A stretch of 64,000 bases of DNA from UBA4717 sp045531795 (GCA_045531795.1 JAZSET010000028.1:1-64000); one strand, 5' to 3'; positions 43,251 through 52,706 are shown, numbered from the stretch's first letter. Notes: generated by a model not told the origin, from the letters alone. Program-made: numbers and translations.

Positions 43251-44450
43251 TCAGTTGACCTTTTCGCCAAAGGTGTCGGGGTGATTTGGATCAAAGCATT
43301 CGTTAGCCCACATAAAGGTTATTAAATCTTCCGTTTCTGACAGGTTAATAATGTTGTGAGTATATCCGGGAAGCATATGTACAGCGGTGATGTTATCGCC
43401 GCTTACCTCAAAACGAAGCACTTCATCTGAGCCGATTTTCCGCTGCTCTATCAGGCCGTGACCGGAGACAACAACAAAAAATTCCCACTTGGTGTTATGC
43501 CAGTGTTCGCCCTTGGTTATCCCGGGCTTTGAAATGTTAACACTGAACTGACCGCATTTTTCGCTGCGTAAAATTTCTGTAAAACTGCCTCTCTGATCCA
43601 CATTCATTTTTAAGGGGAACGCTATTTTTTCCTTTGGCAGATAGGACAGGTATGTAGAATATAACTTTTTTGCAAAAGAATTATTCGGAATTTCAGGGAT
43701 AGTTAATGTTTCGGGCTGCTTTTTAAAGGTTTCAAGCAGGGAAACAATTTCCCCTAAGGTAATGTGGTGGGTTGTCGGGCAGGCACAAAATCTGCCGTTT
43801 TCACAAAGAACGGTTTCTATGCCGTCAAACTCGCATCTGTGTTCCTTTGAGTCCATTGCGTTAAGCATTTCATCAACTAAATCGTCAATGTACAAAAGTT
43901 CAAGCATTACACCCGGGTCGTTAACTGTGATCGGCAAATCATTTGCCATGTTGTTGCAAAAAGTTGCGACAGCCGAGTTGTAGTTGGGACGGCACCATTT
44001 GCCGAAAAGGTTCGGAAATCTGTAAACAAGCACCTTTACATTGTTTTTTTCACCGTAATCGAAAAACAAATCTTCTCCGGCCTTCTTCGATTTCCCATAT
44101 TCGCCGCCTGCATATCTGCCGACAAGAGTTGCCTGTATTGATGAAGCAAGCATAACGGGACATTTGTTATTGTGCTTTTTCAGAGTGTCTAAAAGAGTGG
44201 ATGCAAAACCGAAATTGCCCCGCATAAAATCCTCGGGATTTTCAGGTCTGTTGACACCTGCAAGGTTAAAAACAAAATCTGCCTGTTTGCAGAAAGAGTC
44301 AAGATATTCAGCCGGGGTGTCTATGTCATATTCGAATATTTCCAGATCAAAAAGGGGCGTTGTTCTGTCCTTACCGTCTCTTATGCATTTAAGTCTTTCA
44401 CATAAATTTTTGCCCACAAAGCCATGAGCTCCTGTAACGAGTATTTTCAT
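43251..44450 (-). CDS. capF: Bifunctional UDP-sugar 3-epimerase/4-reductase-type protein CapF
   Basis: 399 residues. An SDR domain (VTGAHGFVGKNL at the start; ASSIQAT and YGKSKKAGE as active-site segments) is followed by a cupin (about 275-399; GEHWHNTKWEFFVVVSGHG). This two-domain order is that of CapF: the cupin epimerises C3 of the CapE product and the SDR reduces it with NADPH on the way to UDP-L-FucNAc. It is encoded 19 bp before capG. Confidence 0.9.
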   Translation of the reverse strand: MKILVTGAHGFVGKNLCERLKCIRDGKDRTTPLFDLEIFEYDIDTPAEYLDSFCKQADFVFNLAGVNRPENPEDFMRGNFGFASTLLDTLKKHNNKCPVMLASSIQATLVGRYAGGEYGKSKKAGEDLFFDYGEKNNVKVLVYRFPNLFGKWCRPNYNSAVATFCNNMANDLPITVNDPGVMLELLYIDDLVDEMLNAMDSKEHRCEFDGIETVLCENGRFCACPTTHHITLGEIVSLLETFKKQPETLTIPEIPNNSFAKKLYSTYLSYLPKEKIAFPLKMNVDQRGSFTEILRSEKCGQFSVNISKPGITKGEHWHNTKWEFFVVVSGHGLIEQRKIGSDEVLRFEVSGDNITAVHMLPGYTHNIINLSETEDLITFMWANECFDPNHPDTFGEKVN

Positions 44451-44474
44451 AAAACCACCATTAAGCCTTTATAA

Positions 44475-45614
44475 TTACTTAATACCAACAAGCCTTAATT
44501 CTTCATTGTATTTGTTTATTCCTTGAGCACTTACCATTTTCATTCTTCTTTTATACCATTTTACTTTACTTCGTTGCCATAACAGGATGTTTATAATGCG
44601 AATAATCCAGAATATTGGAAGAAGAAAAGGATGTTTGTTTAAAAGAGGATATTTTTTTGCCATTTCTTTATAGGGCAAAAAAACATTTGACCAGAAAATA
44701 GCGTTTCTTGATTTTTTTGCGGTAGTTGCAATAAAACGGCTGTCGCTGTTTCCAAAGGTCCCGCTGGTAATGATTTTTTTCGTCATCAGAATACTTATTT
44801 CATCATACTCTGCATTTTCAAACCAACAAGTCAGCATACGCTTGATGCTCCTGTAAAATTCATCAAGACCAAGTTTTGAAAGCTCTTCTGTAATAAGACT
44901 TTCTTTTTCATTCAGATTCAGAATGTCAAGTACATACAGGTCTATAAAGTGGCGCAATCCGATTCCGCCGTTAATATAATGCTTGGCAATGTGTACTGTG
45001 AGAAAAACCATAAGGTCACAGAAACTCATTTCAAGTTTATGTGAGTCATCTCTTTTTGAAAGGAAAGTATCGACATTTTCATAATGCTGATAGAATTTTG
45101 GTATGCCGTTTCCGATAAACTTTTTATGAAGCTCAAGAATCAAAGTCTGACCTTTGCGCCATTTAAGCTCGTGAGAAGACTCCATATCGAATATAAAACC
45201 AAGTCCGGTTAAGATATCCGAGGCTTTTTCTATATCGGATTCTCTTATTAAAATGTCCACATCTCCCAGTGTGCGCATTTCGGTAGACGGATAAAAATCG
45301 CGGACAACAAGCCCTTTCAGGGGAGCATAGTCGATTTCTGCTTCCTCAAAGGCTTTTAAAATCTGCTTGATTTCGTACTCTCTTTCGGTATCTAAGAGAG
45401 CATATTTGAAAATCGCTTCCTTGAACTTCTGATTTACATCAGCTTCAAGCAAAATGCCAAGATTTTTAATTCCGTAATAAACAAGGGGAGTAACTTTGTG
45501 TGTTTGAGCAATGCGGTACAGGCCGAGCCAGTCAATGTCTGACGGCAGCGGTGTTTTGTCATTTGTCAGTGCACATTTGATGAGATGAAAAAGTGCGTTT
45601 ATTGTCGGATTCAT
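44475..45614 (-). CDS. Nucleotidyltransferase-family protein (NTP_transf_5-like)
   Basis: 379 residues. LKGLVVRDFYPSTEMRTLGDVDILI holds the Asp-x-Asp metal motif of minimal nucleotidyltransferases; IVRQ-like C-terminal parts are basic. These proteins appear in polysaccharide and peptide-modification clusters, but their substrate is not known. The start ATG overlaps the capE stop (ATGA), so it is made with CapE. It interrupts the usual capE-capF-capG order. Confidence 0.75.
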   Translation of the reverse strand: MNPTINALFHLIKCALTNDKTPLPSDIDWLGLYRIAQTHKVTPLVYYGIKNLGILLEADVNQKFKEAIFKYALLDTEREYEIKQILKAFEEAEIDYAPLKGLVVRDFYPSTEMRTLGDVDILIRESDIEKASDILTGLGFIFDMESSHELKWRKGQTLILELHKKFIGNGIPKFYQHYENVDTFLSKRDDSHKLEMSFCDLMVFLTVHIAKHYINGGIGLRHFIDLYVLDILNLNEKESLITEELSKLGLDEFYRSIKRMLTCWFENAEYDEISILMTKKIITSGTFGNSDSRFIATTAKKSRNAIFWSNVFLPYKEMAKKYPLLNKHPFLLPIFWIIRIINILLWQRSKVKWYKRRMKMVSAQGINKYNEELRLVGIK

Positions 45615-46660
45615 GCTTTATTCCCAGTTTTAAGCTCGTTTTTAATGTAATCGAGTGCTAAAATCTTTTCTTTAACCTGTTCTACCGACAGAAGCTCGGT
45701 ATTATGAGAGTTGAATTCTGTAAGGGTGTTGCGCTCAGTGTCGCCGTCTTTGAAATATTTATCGTAGTTAAGTCCGCGCTTGTCGGAGGGAACTCTGTAA
45801 AAATGTCCCAGATCAATGGCTGACGCACACTCTTCGTTGGTAAGGAGAGTTTCATACATCTTTTCGCCGTGGCGGATACCGATAACCTTTATTTTAGATT
45901 TATCGCCGTCGAAAATTTCGCAAACAGCTTCAGCCTGTGTTTTTATTGTACAAGCAGGAGCCTTCTGTACAAGAATATCTCCGCTTTCTCCATGCTCAAA
46001 AGCAAAGAGAACAAGGTCGACTGCTTCATCAAGAGACATGATAAAACGAGTCATTGTTGGATCTGTTACTGTAATTGGCTGACCATTTCTTATCTGGTCA
46101 ATCCAAAGCGGAATAACAGATCCGCGTGAGCACATAACATTACCGTATCTTGTACAGCAAATCTTTGTCTTTTCGGGGGAAACTGTACGGGATTTTGCTA
46201 CAATTACTTTTTCCATCATAGCCTTTGATGTACCCATTGCGTTTACAGGATAAGCCGCCTTGTCTGTGGACAGGCATATTACGGCTTTAACGCCTTCATC
46301 GATCGCTGCGGTAAGCAGATTTTCAGTACCGATAACATTCGTTTTTACTGCTTCTATAGGGAAAAACTCGCAAGAGGGAACCTGCTTGAGTGCTGCTGCG
46401 TGGAAAATATAGTCAACGCCGTGAATAGCATTTTTTATCGACTGAATATCACGGACATCTCCAATGTAAAATTTGATTTTTTCAGCATGCTCGGGCATTT
46501 TTGACTGAAATTCGTGACGCATATCGTCCTGCTTCTTTTCATCTCTTGAAAAAATACGGATTTCCCCAATATCTGTTTTAAGAAAGCGGTTCAGAACTGC
46601 ATTTCCAAAACTTCCCGTACCGCCGGTTATCATGAGGGTTTTGTCTTTAAAAAGTGACAT
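45611..46660 (-). CDS. capE: UDP-N-acetylglucosamine 4,6-dehydratase (inverting) CapE
   Basis: 349 residues. MITGGTGSFGNAVLNRFL binds the dinucleotide; LSTDKAAYPVNAMGTSK holds the S/TDK catalytic triplet, with Lys in the position of Tyr seen in the dehydratase family (CapE/PseB-type). It turns UDP-GlcNAc to a 4-keto-6-deoxy sugar for CapF and CapG. GGAGG is within the end of wecB, whose stop overlaps by 14 nt. Confidence 0.9.
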   Translation of the reverse strand: MSLFKDKTLMITGGTGSFGNAVLNRFLKTDIGEIRIFSRDEKKQDDMRHEFQSKMPEHAEKIKFYIGDVRDIQSIKNAIHGVDYIFHAAALKQVPSCEFFPIEAVKTNVIGTENLLTAAIDEGVKAVICLSTDKAAYPVNAMGTSKAMMEKVIVAKSRTVSPEKTKICCTRYGNVMCSRGSVIPLWIDQIRNGQPITVTDPTMTRFIMSLDEAVDLVLFAFEHGESGDILVQKAPACTIKTQAEAVCEIFDGDKSKIKVIGIRHGEKMYETLLTNEECASAIDLGHFYRVPSDKRGLNYDKYFKDGDTERNTLTEFNSHNTELLSVEQVKEKILALDYIKNELKTGNKA

Positions 46661-47753
46661 GTCCTACCTCCAAAATATCGGCAATTCTCTTGCAAGCAAA
46701 ACCGTCACCGTAAGGATTACTTGCGTGAGCCATTGCGTTATATGCATTTTCATCTTCAAGTAAAAGCTTGAAGTTTTCATAAATTACATTTTCGTCTGTT
46801 CCGACAAGTTTGAGAGTGCCGGCTTTTATTCCCTCAGGGCGTTCAGTTGTATCACGCATAACAAGAACAGGTTTTCCGAGAGAGGGAGCTTCTTCCTGAA
46901 TTCCGCCGCTGTCTGTGAGTATCATATGGCTTCTTGCAAGGAAATTGTGGAAATCAAGCACTTCAAGAGGCTCTATTATACGAATGCGGTCGCAGCCGCC
47001 GAGTTCTTCTTCGGCAGCTTTTCTTACAACGGGATTCATATGTATAGGGTAGAGAGCCTTGATATCGGGATGTTCATCCATTACTCTGCGGATAGCCCTG
47101 AACATATTGTGCATAGGCTCTCCTAAATTTTCGCGTCTGTGAGCGGTAATCAGAATAAGACGGCTGTCCTTTGCCCATTCGATTTCAGGATGAGTATAAT
47201 CGTTCCGAACTGTTGTTTTGAGAGCATCTATTGCGGTATTGCCTGTGATAAAAATTGACTTTTCATCTTTGCCTTCCTTTAAAAGGTTGTCCCTTGAAAG
47301 CTCGGTAGGTGCAAAATTATATGTAGAAATAATAGACACAGCCTGGCGGTTGAATTCCTCGGGGTAAGGGCTATATATGTTGTATGTACGAAGTCCTGCC
47401 TCAACATGGCCGATAGGTATCTGGAGATAGAAGCAGGCAAGAGCTGTTACAAATGTTGTTGAGGTGTCTCCGTGTACAAGTACAACGTCGGGCTTTACTT
47501 TTTCAAGTACACCCTTGATATTTGTAAGAATATTTGTTGTAATATCAAACAAGGTCTGACCCGATTTCATTATGGAAAGGTCATAGTCGGGCGTTACATT
47601 GAAAGCTTCAAGAACCTGATCAAGCATTTGTCGGTGCTGACCGGTAACGCAAACTACTGTTTTCAGCCCTGCCCTTGCTTTTAGCTCGTTTACAAGAGGG
47701 CACATCTTTATCGCTTCTGGGCGTGTTCCGAAGACAAGCATTACTGTTTTCAT
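46647..47753 (-). CDS. wecB: UDP-N-acetylglucosamine 2-epimerase (non-hydrolysing) WecB
   Basis: 368 residues. VFGTRPEAIKMCPLVNEL, VHGDTSTTFVTALACFY, HVEAGLRTYNIYSPYPEEFNRQ and LTDSGGIQEEAPSLGKPVLVMRDTTERPEG are the full set of family motifs. It interconverts UDP-GlcNAc and UDP-ManNAc, which the next enzyme (WecC, upstream gene) oxidises. Overlaps capE by 14 nt. Confidence 0.94.
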   Translation of the reverse strand: MKTVMLVFGTRPEAIKMCPLVNELKARAGLKTVVCVTGQHRQMLDQVLEAFNVTPDYDLSIMKSGQTLFDITTNILTNIKGVLEKVKPDVVLVHGDTSTTFVTALACFYLQIPIGHVEAGLRTYNIYSPYPEEFNRQAVSIISTYNFAPTELSRDNLLKEGKDEKSIFITGNTAIDALKTTVRNDYTHPEIEWAKDSRLILITAHRRENLGEPMHNMFRAIRRVMDEHPDIKALYPIHMNPVVRKAAEEELGGCDRIRIIEPLEVLDFHNFLARSHMILTDSGGIQEEAPSLGKPVLVMRDTTERPEGIKAGTLKLVGTDENVIYENFKLLLEDENAYNAMAHASNPYGDGFACKRIADILEVGHVTF

Positions 47754-47774
47754 AGTTTTGCTCCTGTTTTTATA

Positions 47775-48995
47775 TCATAGTCTGTATGTACCGGGCAAAT
47801 CGCAGCACTTGCGGGTATCAAGAACAATTTTACCCTTTAATTTGTCAAGATTATCTCTGATTTCGCTGTGACCAACCATAATTACAACAAGTTCAGTGTC
47901 CGCAAGGAACTTGTCAAAATCGTGATACTGATTAGGAACAAGGTCGTTTGCAAAATAAGGGTCATAGCTCTTCAGAGGAGCGGCAAGATGCCTTTTCTGA
48001 CTTTCGAGAAGCTGAAGTGTCGGAGATTCTCTGGGGTCGTCAACATTTTCTTTGTAGGAAAGTCCATAAAGACCGACTCTTGAAAAGTCTGTTATGTTGT
48101 TTTCTTCCATAATTTCGTGTATGCGCTCTAAAACGAAGTCGGGCATACTGTCATTAACCTTCATAGACTCGTTTATAACCTTGGTAAGACTTGGATAGTC
48201 ACCAACGAGGAACCAGGGGTCAACAGAAATGCAGTGACCGCCGACACCGGGGCCGGGCTGGAGAATATTTACACGGGGATGCATATTGCATATCTTGATA
48301 ATTTCGTAAACATCCATATTGTCGTGGCGGCAGATTTTTGCAAGCTCGTTTGCAAAAGCGATGTTTACTGCGCGGAAAGTGTTTTCAACAACCTTTGTCA
48401 TTTCTGCAGTACGGATATCTGTTACAATAATTTCGCCCTGACAGAATGATGCATAAACATTTTTGATTTTTTCGCCGATAGCTTTATCGTCAGCGCCGAT
48501 GGTACGGTTGTTATGTAAAAGTTCATATACCATATTACCGGGAATGATACGCTCGGGGGCGTGAACGAGATTTATGTCACGGCCGATTACAAAGCCGTTT
48601 TCTTCTATAACCGGACGAACATATTTGTCAATTGTTCCGGGGGATACCGTTGACTCAATAACTACAGTTGCACCCTTGGGGCAAACATCCATTATTGTTT
48701 TAACTGCGCTTACTACATAGCAGGGGTCAACCTTTTTGCTGAAGTTGTCATAAGGAGTGGGTACAGAGACGACATATGTGTCTGTTACCTGATATTCGGT
48801 AGTAAACTTAATCCCTGCCTTAACGGCCTCGTTAAAGAGATCGTCAAGACCGTCTTCTTTAAAGGTAGTTTTGCCGGAATTAAGAGTGGCAACAAGCTCC
48901 TTGTTGTAGTCTGTGCCTACAACCTCCACATTGTGAGAGGCAAGCATCAGCGCTGTGGGAAGTCCAATGTAACCAAGTCCAATTACGTTAATCAT
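47775..48995 (-). CDS. wecC: UDP-N-acetyl-D-mannosamine dehydrogenase WecC
   Basis: 406 residues of the UDP-sugar 6-dehydrogenase family. NAD site INVIGLGYIGLPTALMLA at the start, ESTVSPGTIDKYV, NTFRAVNIAFANELAKIC, the catalytic Cys in PGPGVGGHCISVDPWFL and LYGLSYKENVDDPRESP. It makes UDP-ManNAcA from the WecB product. AAGGAG precedes the ATG. It is the first gene of the operon, from the promoter at 49071-49099. Confidence 0.92.
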   Translation of the reverse strand: MINVIGLGYIGLPTALMLASHNVEVVGTDYNKELVATLNSGKTTFKEDGLDDLFNEAVKAGIKFTTEYQVTDTYVVSVPTPYDNFSKKVDPCYVVSAVKTIMDVCPKGATVVIESTVSPGTIDKYVRPVIEENGFVIGRDINLVHAPERIIPGNMVYELLHNNRTIGADDKAIGEKIKNVYASFCQGEIIVTDIRTAEMTKVVENTFRAVNIAFANELAKICRHDNMDVYEIIKICNMHPRVNILQPGPGVGGHCISVDPWFLVGDYPSLTKVINESMKVNDSMPDFVLERIHEIMEENNITDFSRVGLYGLSYKENVDDPRESPTLQLLESQKRHLAAPLKSYDPYFANDLVPNQYHDFDKFLADTELVVIMVGHSEIRDNLDKLKGKIVLDTRKCCDLPGTYRL

Positions 48996-49070
48996 TTTGA
49001 TTCTCCTTGCAGTTTGTTTTATTTGCGATTGAGCCGGAGTTTATTTGCTTGACACTATAAGCCAACCTAT

Positions 49071-49099
49071 ATTATATCACAACAAAAAAGAGATGTCAA
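49071..49099 (-). promoter_or_regulatory. Promoter of the sugar-nucleotide operon
   Basis: Minus-strand TTGACA (49094-49099), 17 bp, TATAAT (49071-49076), a perfect sigma-A promoter. Confidence 0.88.
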
Positions 49100-49154
49100 G
49101 AAAGAAAAGTTTTGTGTATATATCACATATTTACACAAGTCGTGTATTTTCGAC

Positions 49155-49185
49155 AAAAAATCAGGCTGAGAAAACTCAGCCTGAC
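49155..49185 (-). terminator. tyrS terminator
   Basis: Minus-strand TCAGGCTGAG-TTTT-CTCAGCCTGA then TTTTTTG (49161-49184). Confidence 0.9.
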
Positions 49186-49189
49186 AGTT

Positions 49190-50413
49190 TTAGCCTAATA
49201 ATACTTTATAGAAATTCTTTTTACCCTTGCGAACCTTGATTCCGTCTGTGAGTTCGTCAAGTGAAATCATATGACCGATATTATCTATCTTGTTGTCGTT
49301 TATGAAAAGACCGCCCTGGGTTATAAGTCTGCGCGCTTCGCTCTTTGAGGGAGCAATTCCTGCAGCAACCATCATATCCATAACACCGATGGCATTATCT
49401 GTTAAGAGGGAAGCATCAATAGATACGGTAGGCATATTTGCATCATCGCCGCTGCCACCAAAAAGTGCTTTTGATGCAGTTCTTGCTGCTTCTGCTTCTT
49501 CTTTTCCGTGAACAAGTGCTGTAAGCTCGTATGCAAGGATATCCTTAGCCTCATTAAGCTGTGCGCCCTCCCAGGAATCCATTTTGTCAATTTCTTCAAG
49601 AGGAATAAAGGTGAGCATACGGATACACTTAAGAACATCCGAGTCGCCGACATTTCTCCAATACTGATAGAACTCAAAAGGAGAGGTTTTATTCGGATCA
49701 AGCCAGACTGCACCGTTTGCGGTTTTACCCATTTTCTTGCCCTCTGAATTGAGGAGAAGTGTAATTGTCATAGCATAGGCGTCTTTGCCGAGCTTTTTAC
49801 GGATAAGCTCAGTGCCGCCAAGCATGTTCGACCACTGGTCATCGCCACCAAACTGCATATTGCAGTCATATTCCTTGAAGAGATGATAGAAGTCGTATGA
49901 CTGCATAATCATATAGTTGAATTCAAGGAACGAAAGTCCCTTTTCCATACGCTGCTTGTAGCATTCTGCCCTGAGCATATTGTTTACCGAGAAACAAGCA
50001 CCGACTTCTCGTAACAGATCAACATAATTAAGCTTTAAAAGCCAGTCTGCATTATTTACGGCAATAGCACCGCCCTCACCGAAATCGATGAATTTTTCCA
50101 TCTGCTTTTTGAAACATTCGCAGTTGTGCTCAATTGTTTCGGGTGAAAGCATTGAACGCATATCACTGCGTCCCGATGGGTCTCCGATGTATCCTGTTCC
50201 ACCGCCTAAAAGCACAACAGGCTTGTTACCTGCCATCTGCAAACGCTTCATAAGGCAAAGAGCCATAAAGTGACCTACATGAAGAGAGTCTGCTGTAGGG
50301 TCAAAACCGATATAAAATTTAGCCTTACCGGTATTGATAAGCTCTCTGATTTCGCTTTCGTCTGTTACCTGGGCAATAAGACCTCTTGCCACAAGTTCTT
50401 CATATATCTGCAT
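49190..50413 (-). CDS. tyrS: Tyrosyl-tRNA synthetase
   Basis: 407 residues, class I synthetase. HIGH signature DSLHVGHFM, KMSKS-type loop as KKMGKTANG, and an S4 RNA-binding domain at the end (SEARRLITQGGLFINDNKI). It charges tRNA-Tyr. No T-box leader is present, only 37 bp to the PQ-loop gene stop, where a GCCGC-ACG-GCGGC hairpin abuts the ribosome site. It is probably co-transcribed from the promoter at 50794-50821. Confidence 0.96.
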   Translation of the reverse strand: MQIYEELVARGLIAQVTDESEIRELINTGKAKFYIGFDPTADSLHVGHFMALCLMKRLQMAGNKPVVLLGGGTGYIGDPSGRSDMRSMLSPETIEHNCECFKKQMEKFIDFGEGGAIAVNNADWLLKLNYVDLLREVGACFSVNNMLRAECYKQRMEKGLSFLEFNYMIMQSYDFYHLFKEYDCNMQFGGDDQWSNMLGGTELIRKKLGKDAYAMTITLLLNSEGKKMGKTANGAVWLDPNKTSPFEFYQYWRNVGDSDVLKCIRMLTFIPLEEIDKMDSWEGAQLNEAKDILAYELTALVHGKEEAEAARTASKALFGGSGDDANMPTVSIDASLLTDNAIGVMDMMVAAGIAPSKSEARRLITQGGLFINDNKIDNIGHMISLDELTDGIKVRKGKKNFYKVLLG

Positions 50414-50450
50414 AAAAACCTCCAGCGCCGCCGTGCGGCTTAATTACAAA

Positions 50451-50750
50451 TTAAAGTAAACCTGCCTTTTTGTCAAGACGGTAGTTTCGTATGTATACTA
50501 CAAGATCTGCACCAACCATAATGAAGTTGAGAACATAGAAGAAAAGCACATACCACTTAAAACTTGGTGAACTCAAGTTCACAAGCTTTGAGGAAATGCC
50601 TGCAATATAGCCAAAGAAGATAAGTAGTAGAAAGGCGAGACTCTTTCCTTTTGTTGTTCTTGCTTTGTAGGATTTAATTACATTTAACGGCCAGGAAAAT
50701 CCGAAGCTTACTATCATTATAATTTCGAGAATTTCTGCTAAGGTTGACAT
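50451..50750 (-). CDS. PQ-loop (SemiSWEET-like) small membrane protein
   Basis: 99 residues with three membrane helices (about 8-27, 37-58, 66-90). The motif SWPLNVIKSYKARTTKGKSL in helix 1 and following loop is the PQ-loop pattern. SemiSWEETs are dimers that move sugars down a gradient; close relatives have no shown substrate. AAGGAC precedes the ATG. Lies upstream of tyrS in the same transcript. Confidence 0.75.
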   Translation of the reverse strand: MSTLAEILEIIMIVSFGFSWPLNVIKSYKARTTKGKSLAFLLLIFFGYIAGISSKLVNLSSPSFKWYVLFFYVLNFIMVGADLVVYIRNYRLDKKAGLL

Positions 50751-50793
50751 TTTGATTTTTGTCCTTTCTATGTGACTTTACAAATTCTATAAT

Positions 50794-50821
50794 ATTATAG
50801 CACATTTTTTCTCAAATGCAA
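50794..50821 (-). promoter_or_regulatory. Promoter of the PQ-loop gene and tyrS
   Basis: Minus-strand TTGCAT (50816-50821), 16 bp, TATAAT (50794-50799). Confidence 0.7.
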
Positions 50822-50831
50822 GAGAAATTGT

Positions 50832-50869
50832 AAAAAAAGCGGGATAATATGTGAAAACTCATATTCCGT
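50832..50869 (-). terminator. Terminator of the TPR-DUF4037 operon
   Basis: Minus-strand imperfect stem (GGAATATG with CATATTATCC) overlapping the stop, then seven T (50832-50838). Confidence 0.6.
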
Positions 50870-51797
50870 CCATTATATGATAATTCCTTAAATTTGTGTC
50901 TGTGATGCTGTTTTGCAGGGTAGCTGCAAGTTTTTCAAGGTCTGTTGCAGGCTTGTCTGAAAGCTTTTGACGGTTTATTTCTTCTGCAACAAGTGTGCAT
51001 ATTTCTTCAATGCTTTCAGCTTTTGCCTTTGCTTCGTCAGCAGAATTTCCAAGCTCAGTCAGGGCGACAAGCGAGTCTTCAAGACCTGACAGTACCGCAA
51101 GTTCACGCATACCGCGATATGCCCATTTATAAAATGGCTCGTATTTGTTATTAAGCAAATAAATTACCGATATCGTATGGCGTACAAATTCAAAAACTGA
51201 TAGCTGAGCACTTCCGTTTTCTCCGCGTTTTATGCAGCGAGTGTAATTGTATAACCCCGATTGTACCATCATAATTGTATGAGCGGCAAGTTTTTTCAAC
51301 AAAATATCTTGTGGATAGCCGAGCAGAAGTTCATTTCTGATCCTTGAAAACTCACCCGAAGCATCATAAAACACTTCACCGTTTGTTGCGCAGGCAAGGG
51401 AAGAAGGTGGAACATAAAGCCACTGATCGGTGGAAAGAGGAGTGCTTTGAGAGCCTGTAAATTTTTCGTAAAACCCGCCTGTGGTCATCACACCGTGACG
51501 ATTACCGCCGACGGGCGACAAAAGTTGACGGCTGTAACCGCCATATTCTTTTGGAAGCTTAGAATAGAATCTTTCAAGCTCAAAGCCGTATTTTTCATAG
51601 TCCTCGTCTGAAAGCCACAAACAAAAACCCGGCTCAAAATCGTGGTCGCAGGAAATTTCGTCATCAAATCCGAAGCACTCCGATCCCTCTCCTGCAAGAC
51701 CGACGGCTATTCTTTGTGAAAGCCCGGGGAATTTCTTTTCAATTTCATCCTTGGCGCAGGCATCAAAAAAGCTCCTTGAAAGCTCAAGACCTTTCAT
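50859..51797 (-). CDS. DUF4037-domain protein, predicted nucleotidyltransferase
   Basis: 312 residues. GLAGEGSECFGFDDEISCDHDFEPGFCLWL carries the G-S and D-x-D elements of a minimal nucleotidyltransferase, and the remainder is helical, as in DUF4037. The substrate is not known. It overlaps the end of the TPR gene by 14 nt (ATGA-type coupling), and the same two-gene pair is found in many Firmicutes to my knowledge. No sign of a toxin-antitoxin partner of HEPN type is seen. Confidence 0.8.
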   Translation of the reverse strand: MKGLELSRSFFDACAKDEIEKKFPGLSQRIAVGLAGEGSECFGFDDEISCDHDFEPGFCLWLSDEDYEKYGFELERFYSKLPKEYGGYSRQLLSPVGGNRHGVMTTGGFYEKFTGSQSTPLSTDQWLYVPPSSLACATNGEVFYDASGEFSRIRNELLLGYPQDILLKKLAAHTIMMVQSGLYNYTRCIKRGENGSAQLSVFEFVRHTISVIYLLNNKYEPFYKWAYRGMRELAVLSGLEDSLVALTELGNSADEAKAKAESIEEICTLVAEEINRQKLSDKPATDLEKLAATLQNSITDTNLRNYHIMDGI

Positions 51798-52605
51798 AGA
51801 TTTCTCTCGATTTCTTATATAGATTTTGTGAAGTCAGGAAATATCCGAAATAATCAAATGAGGGAGCGCATTTTTCGGCAACAAAGGCATAATATGCGTT
51901 TCTTTCAATTCTTTTATCTTCAAGTATTTCTTCTGCCGCAAGTAAACATTCTTCAATTAACCTTGATTCGGGAGACTCTTTGGATTCATACAGATGAGCC
52001 ATATTTACATATGTTACCGCAGCATCAAGTAAGGTATCGGTTTTGCCGAGGGTAATTGCAAGGGCCTTTTTGTATAAATCCTCGGCCTCATCAAAACGAG
52101 CGAGGTCTGCAAGTGTTGTGGCAAAATTGTTGTAAAGAGCCGCATTTCTCTCATCGTTTTCATCGAGTTCGGCCTTGTATATCTCTGTCGCTTTTTCATA
52201 TAGAGCCACTGCCTTTTCGGGATAACCGAAAGCCTTGCTTGTCGTGGCGGCGTTTATCATAATGGTAGCACCCGACGGGGAATTCTCCATACCTGTAAAG
52301 GTTATAAGCTCCAGAGCCCGCTCTATTGCAGAAAGTCCGGATTCTTTATCTGACATACGCCTCGACAAGCCGAGAATTTCGTTTACAACAGTGAGCTCAC
52401 CCGACAAATCTCCTGTAATAATCGCCTCTTTTTGCCAATAATCAAGCAGATTTTTTGCACCAATCAGATTATCTGTTTCAAAAAAACTGTCAAGCTTTTC
52501 AATTACTCTTGAAACGGGTATTCTTTTTGCGCTTTGCTCTGCCTTTTTGCATGCAGGACATTCAAAATCAATTTTTAATACTTCAAAATCTTTATTATCG
52601 TTCAT
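51784..52605 (-). CDS. Tetratricopeptide-repeat protein with N-terminal zinc motif
   Basis: 273 residues from the ATG at 52605. Near the start FECPACKKAEQ could bind zinc through one Cys pair. From about residue 60 on there are helical TPR units (GLSAIERALELI, EKAVALYEKATEIYK, DEAEDLYKKALAI, YFLTSQNLYKKSREI). It is a protein-binding scaffold, probably for the DUF4037 protein it is coupled to. The promoter is at 52636-52664. Confidence 0.8.
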   Translation of the reverse strand: MNDNKDFEVLKIDFECPACKKAEQSAKRIPVSRVIEKLDSFFETDNLIGAKNLLDYWQKEAIITGDLSGELTVVNEILGLSRRMSDKESGLSAIERALELITFTGMENSPSGATIMINAATTSKAFGYPEKAVALYEKATEIYKAELDENDERNAALYNNFATTLADLARFDEAEDLYKKALAITLGKTDTLLDAAVTYVNMAHLYESKESPESRLIEECLLAAEEILEDKRIERNAYYAFVAEKCAPSFDYFGYFLTSQNLYKKSREIYERS

Positions 52606-52635
52606 ATATTTCTCTCTCATAACTTTATTACTTTT

Positions 52636-52664
52636 ATTATGCAATGAAAATGCAAATTTGTCAA
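52636..52664 (-). promoter_or_regulatory. Promoter of the TPR-DUF4037 operon
   Basis: Minus-strand TTGACA (52659-52664), 17 bp, CATAAT (52636-52641). Confidence 0.8.
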
Positions 52665-52706
52665 TATAAAAATACGAAGCACATCCATTTCAAATCCATA
52701 GCTATA

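Noticed and set aside
49190..50450. T-box leader for tyrS
   Set aside because: Only 37 bp separate tyrS from the next gene and none of the T-box sequence is present.
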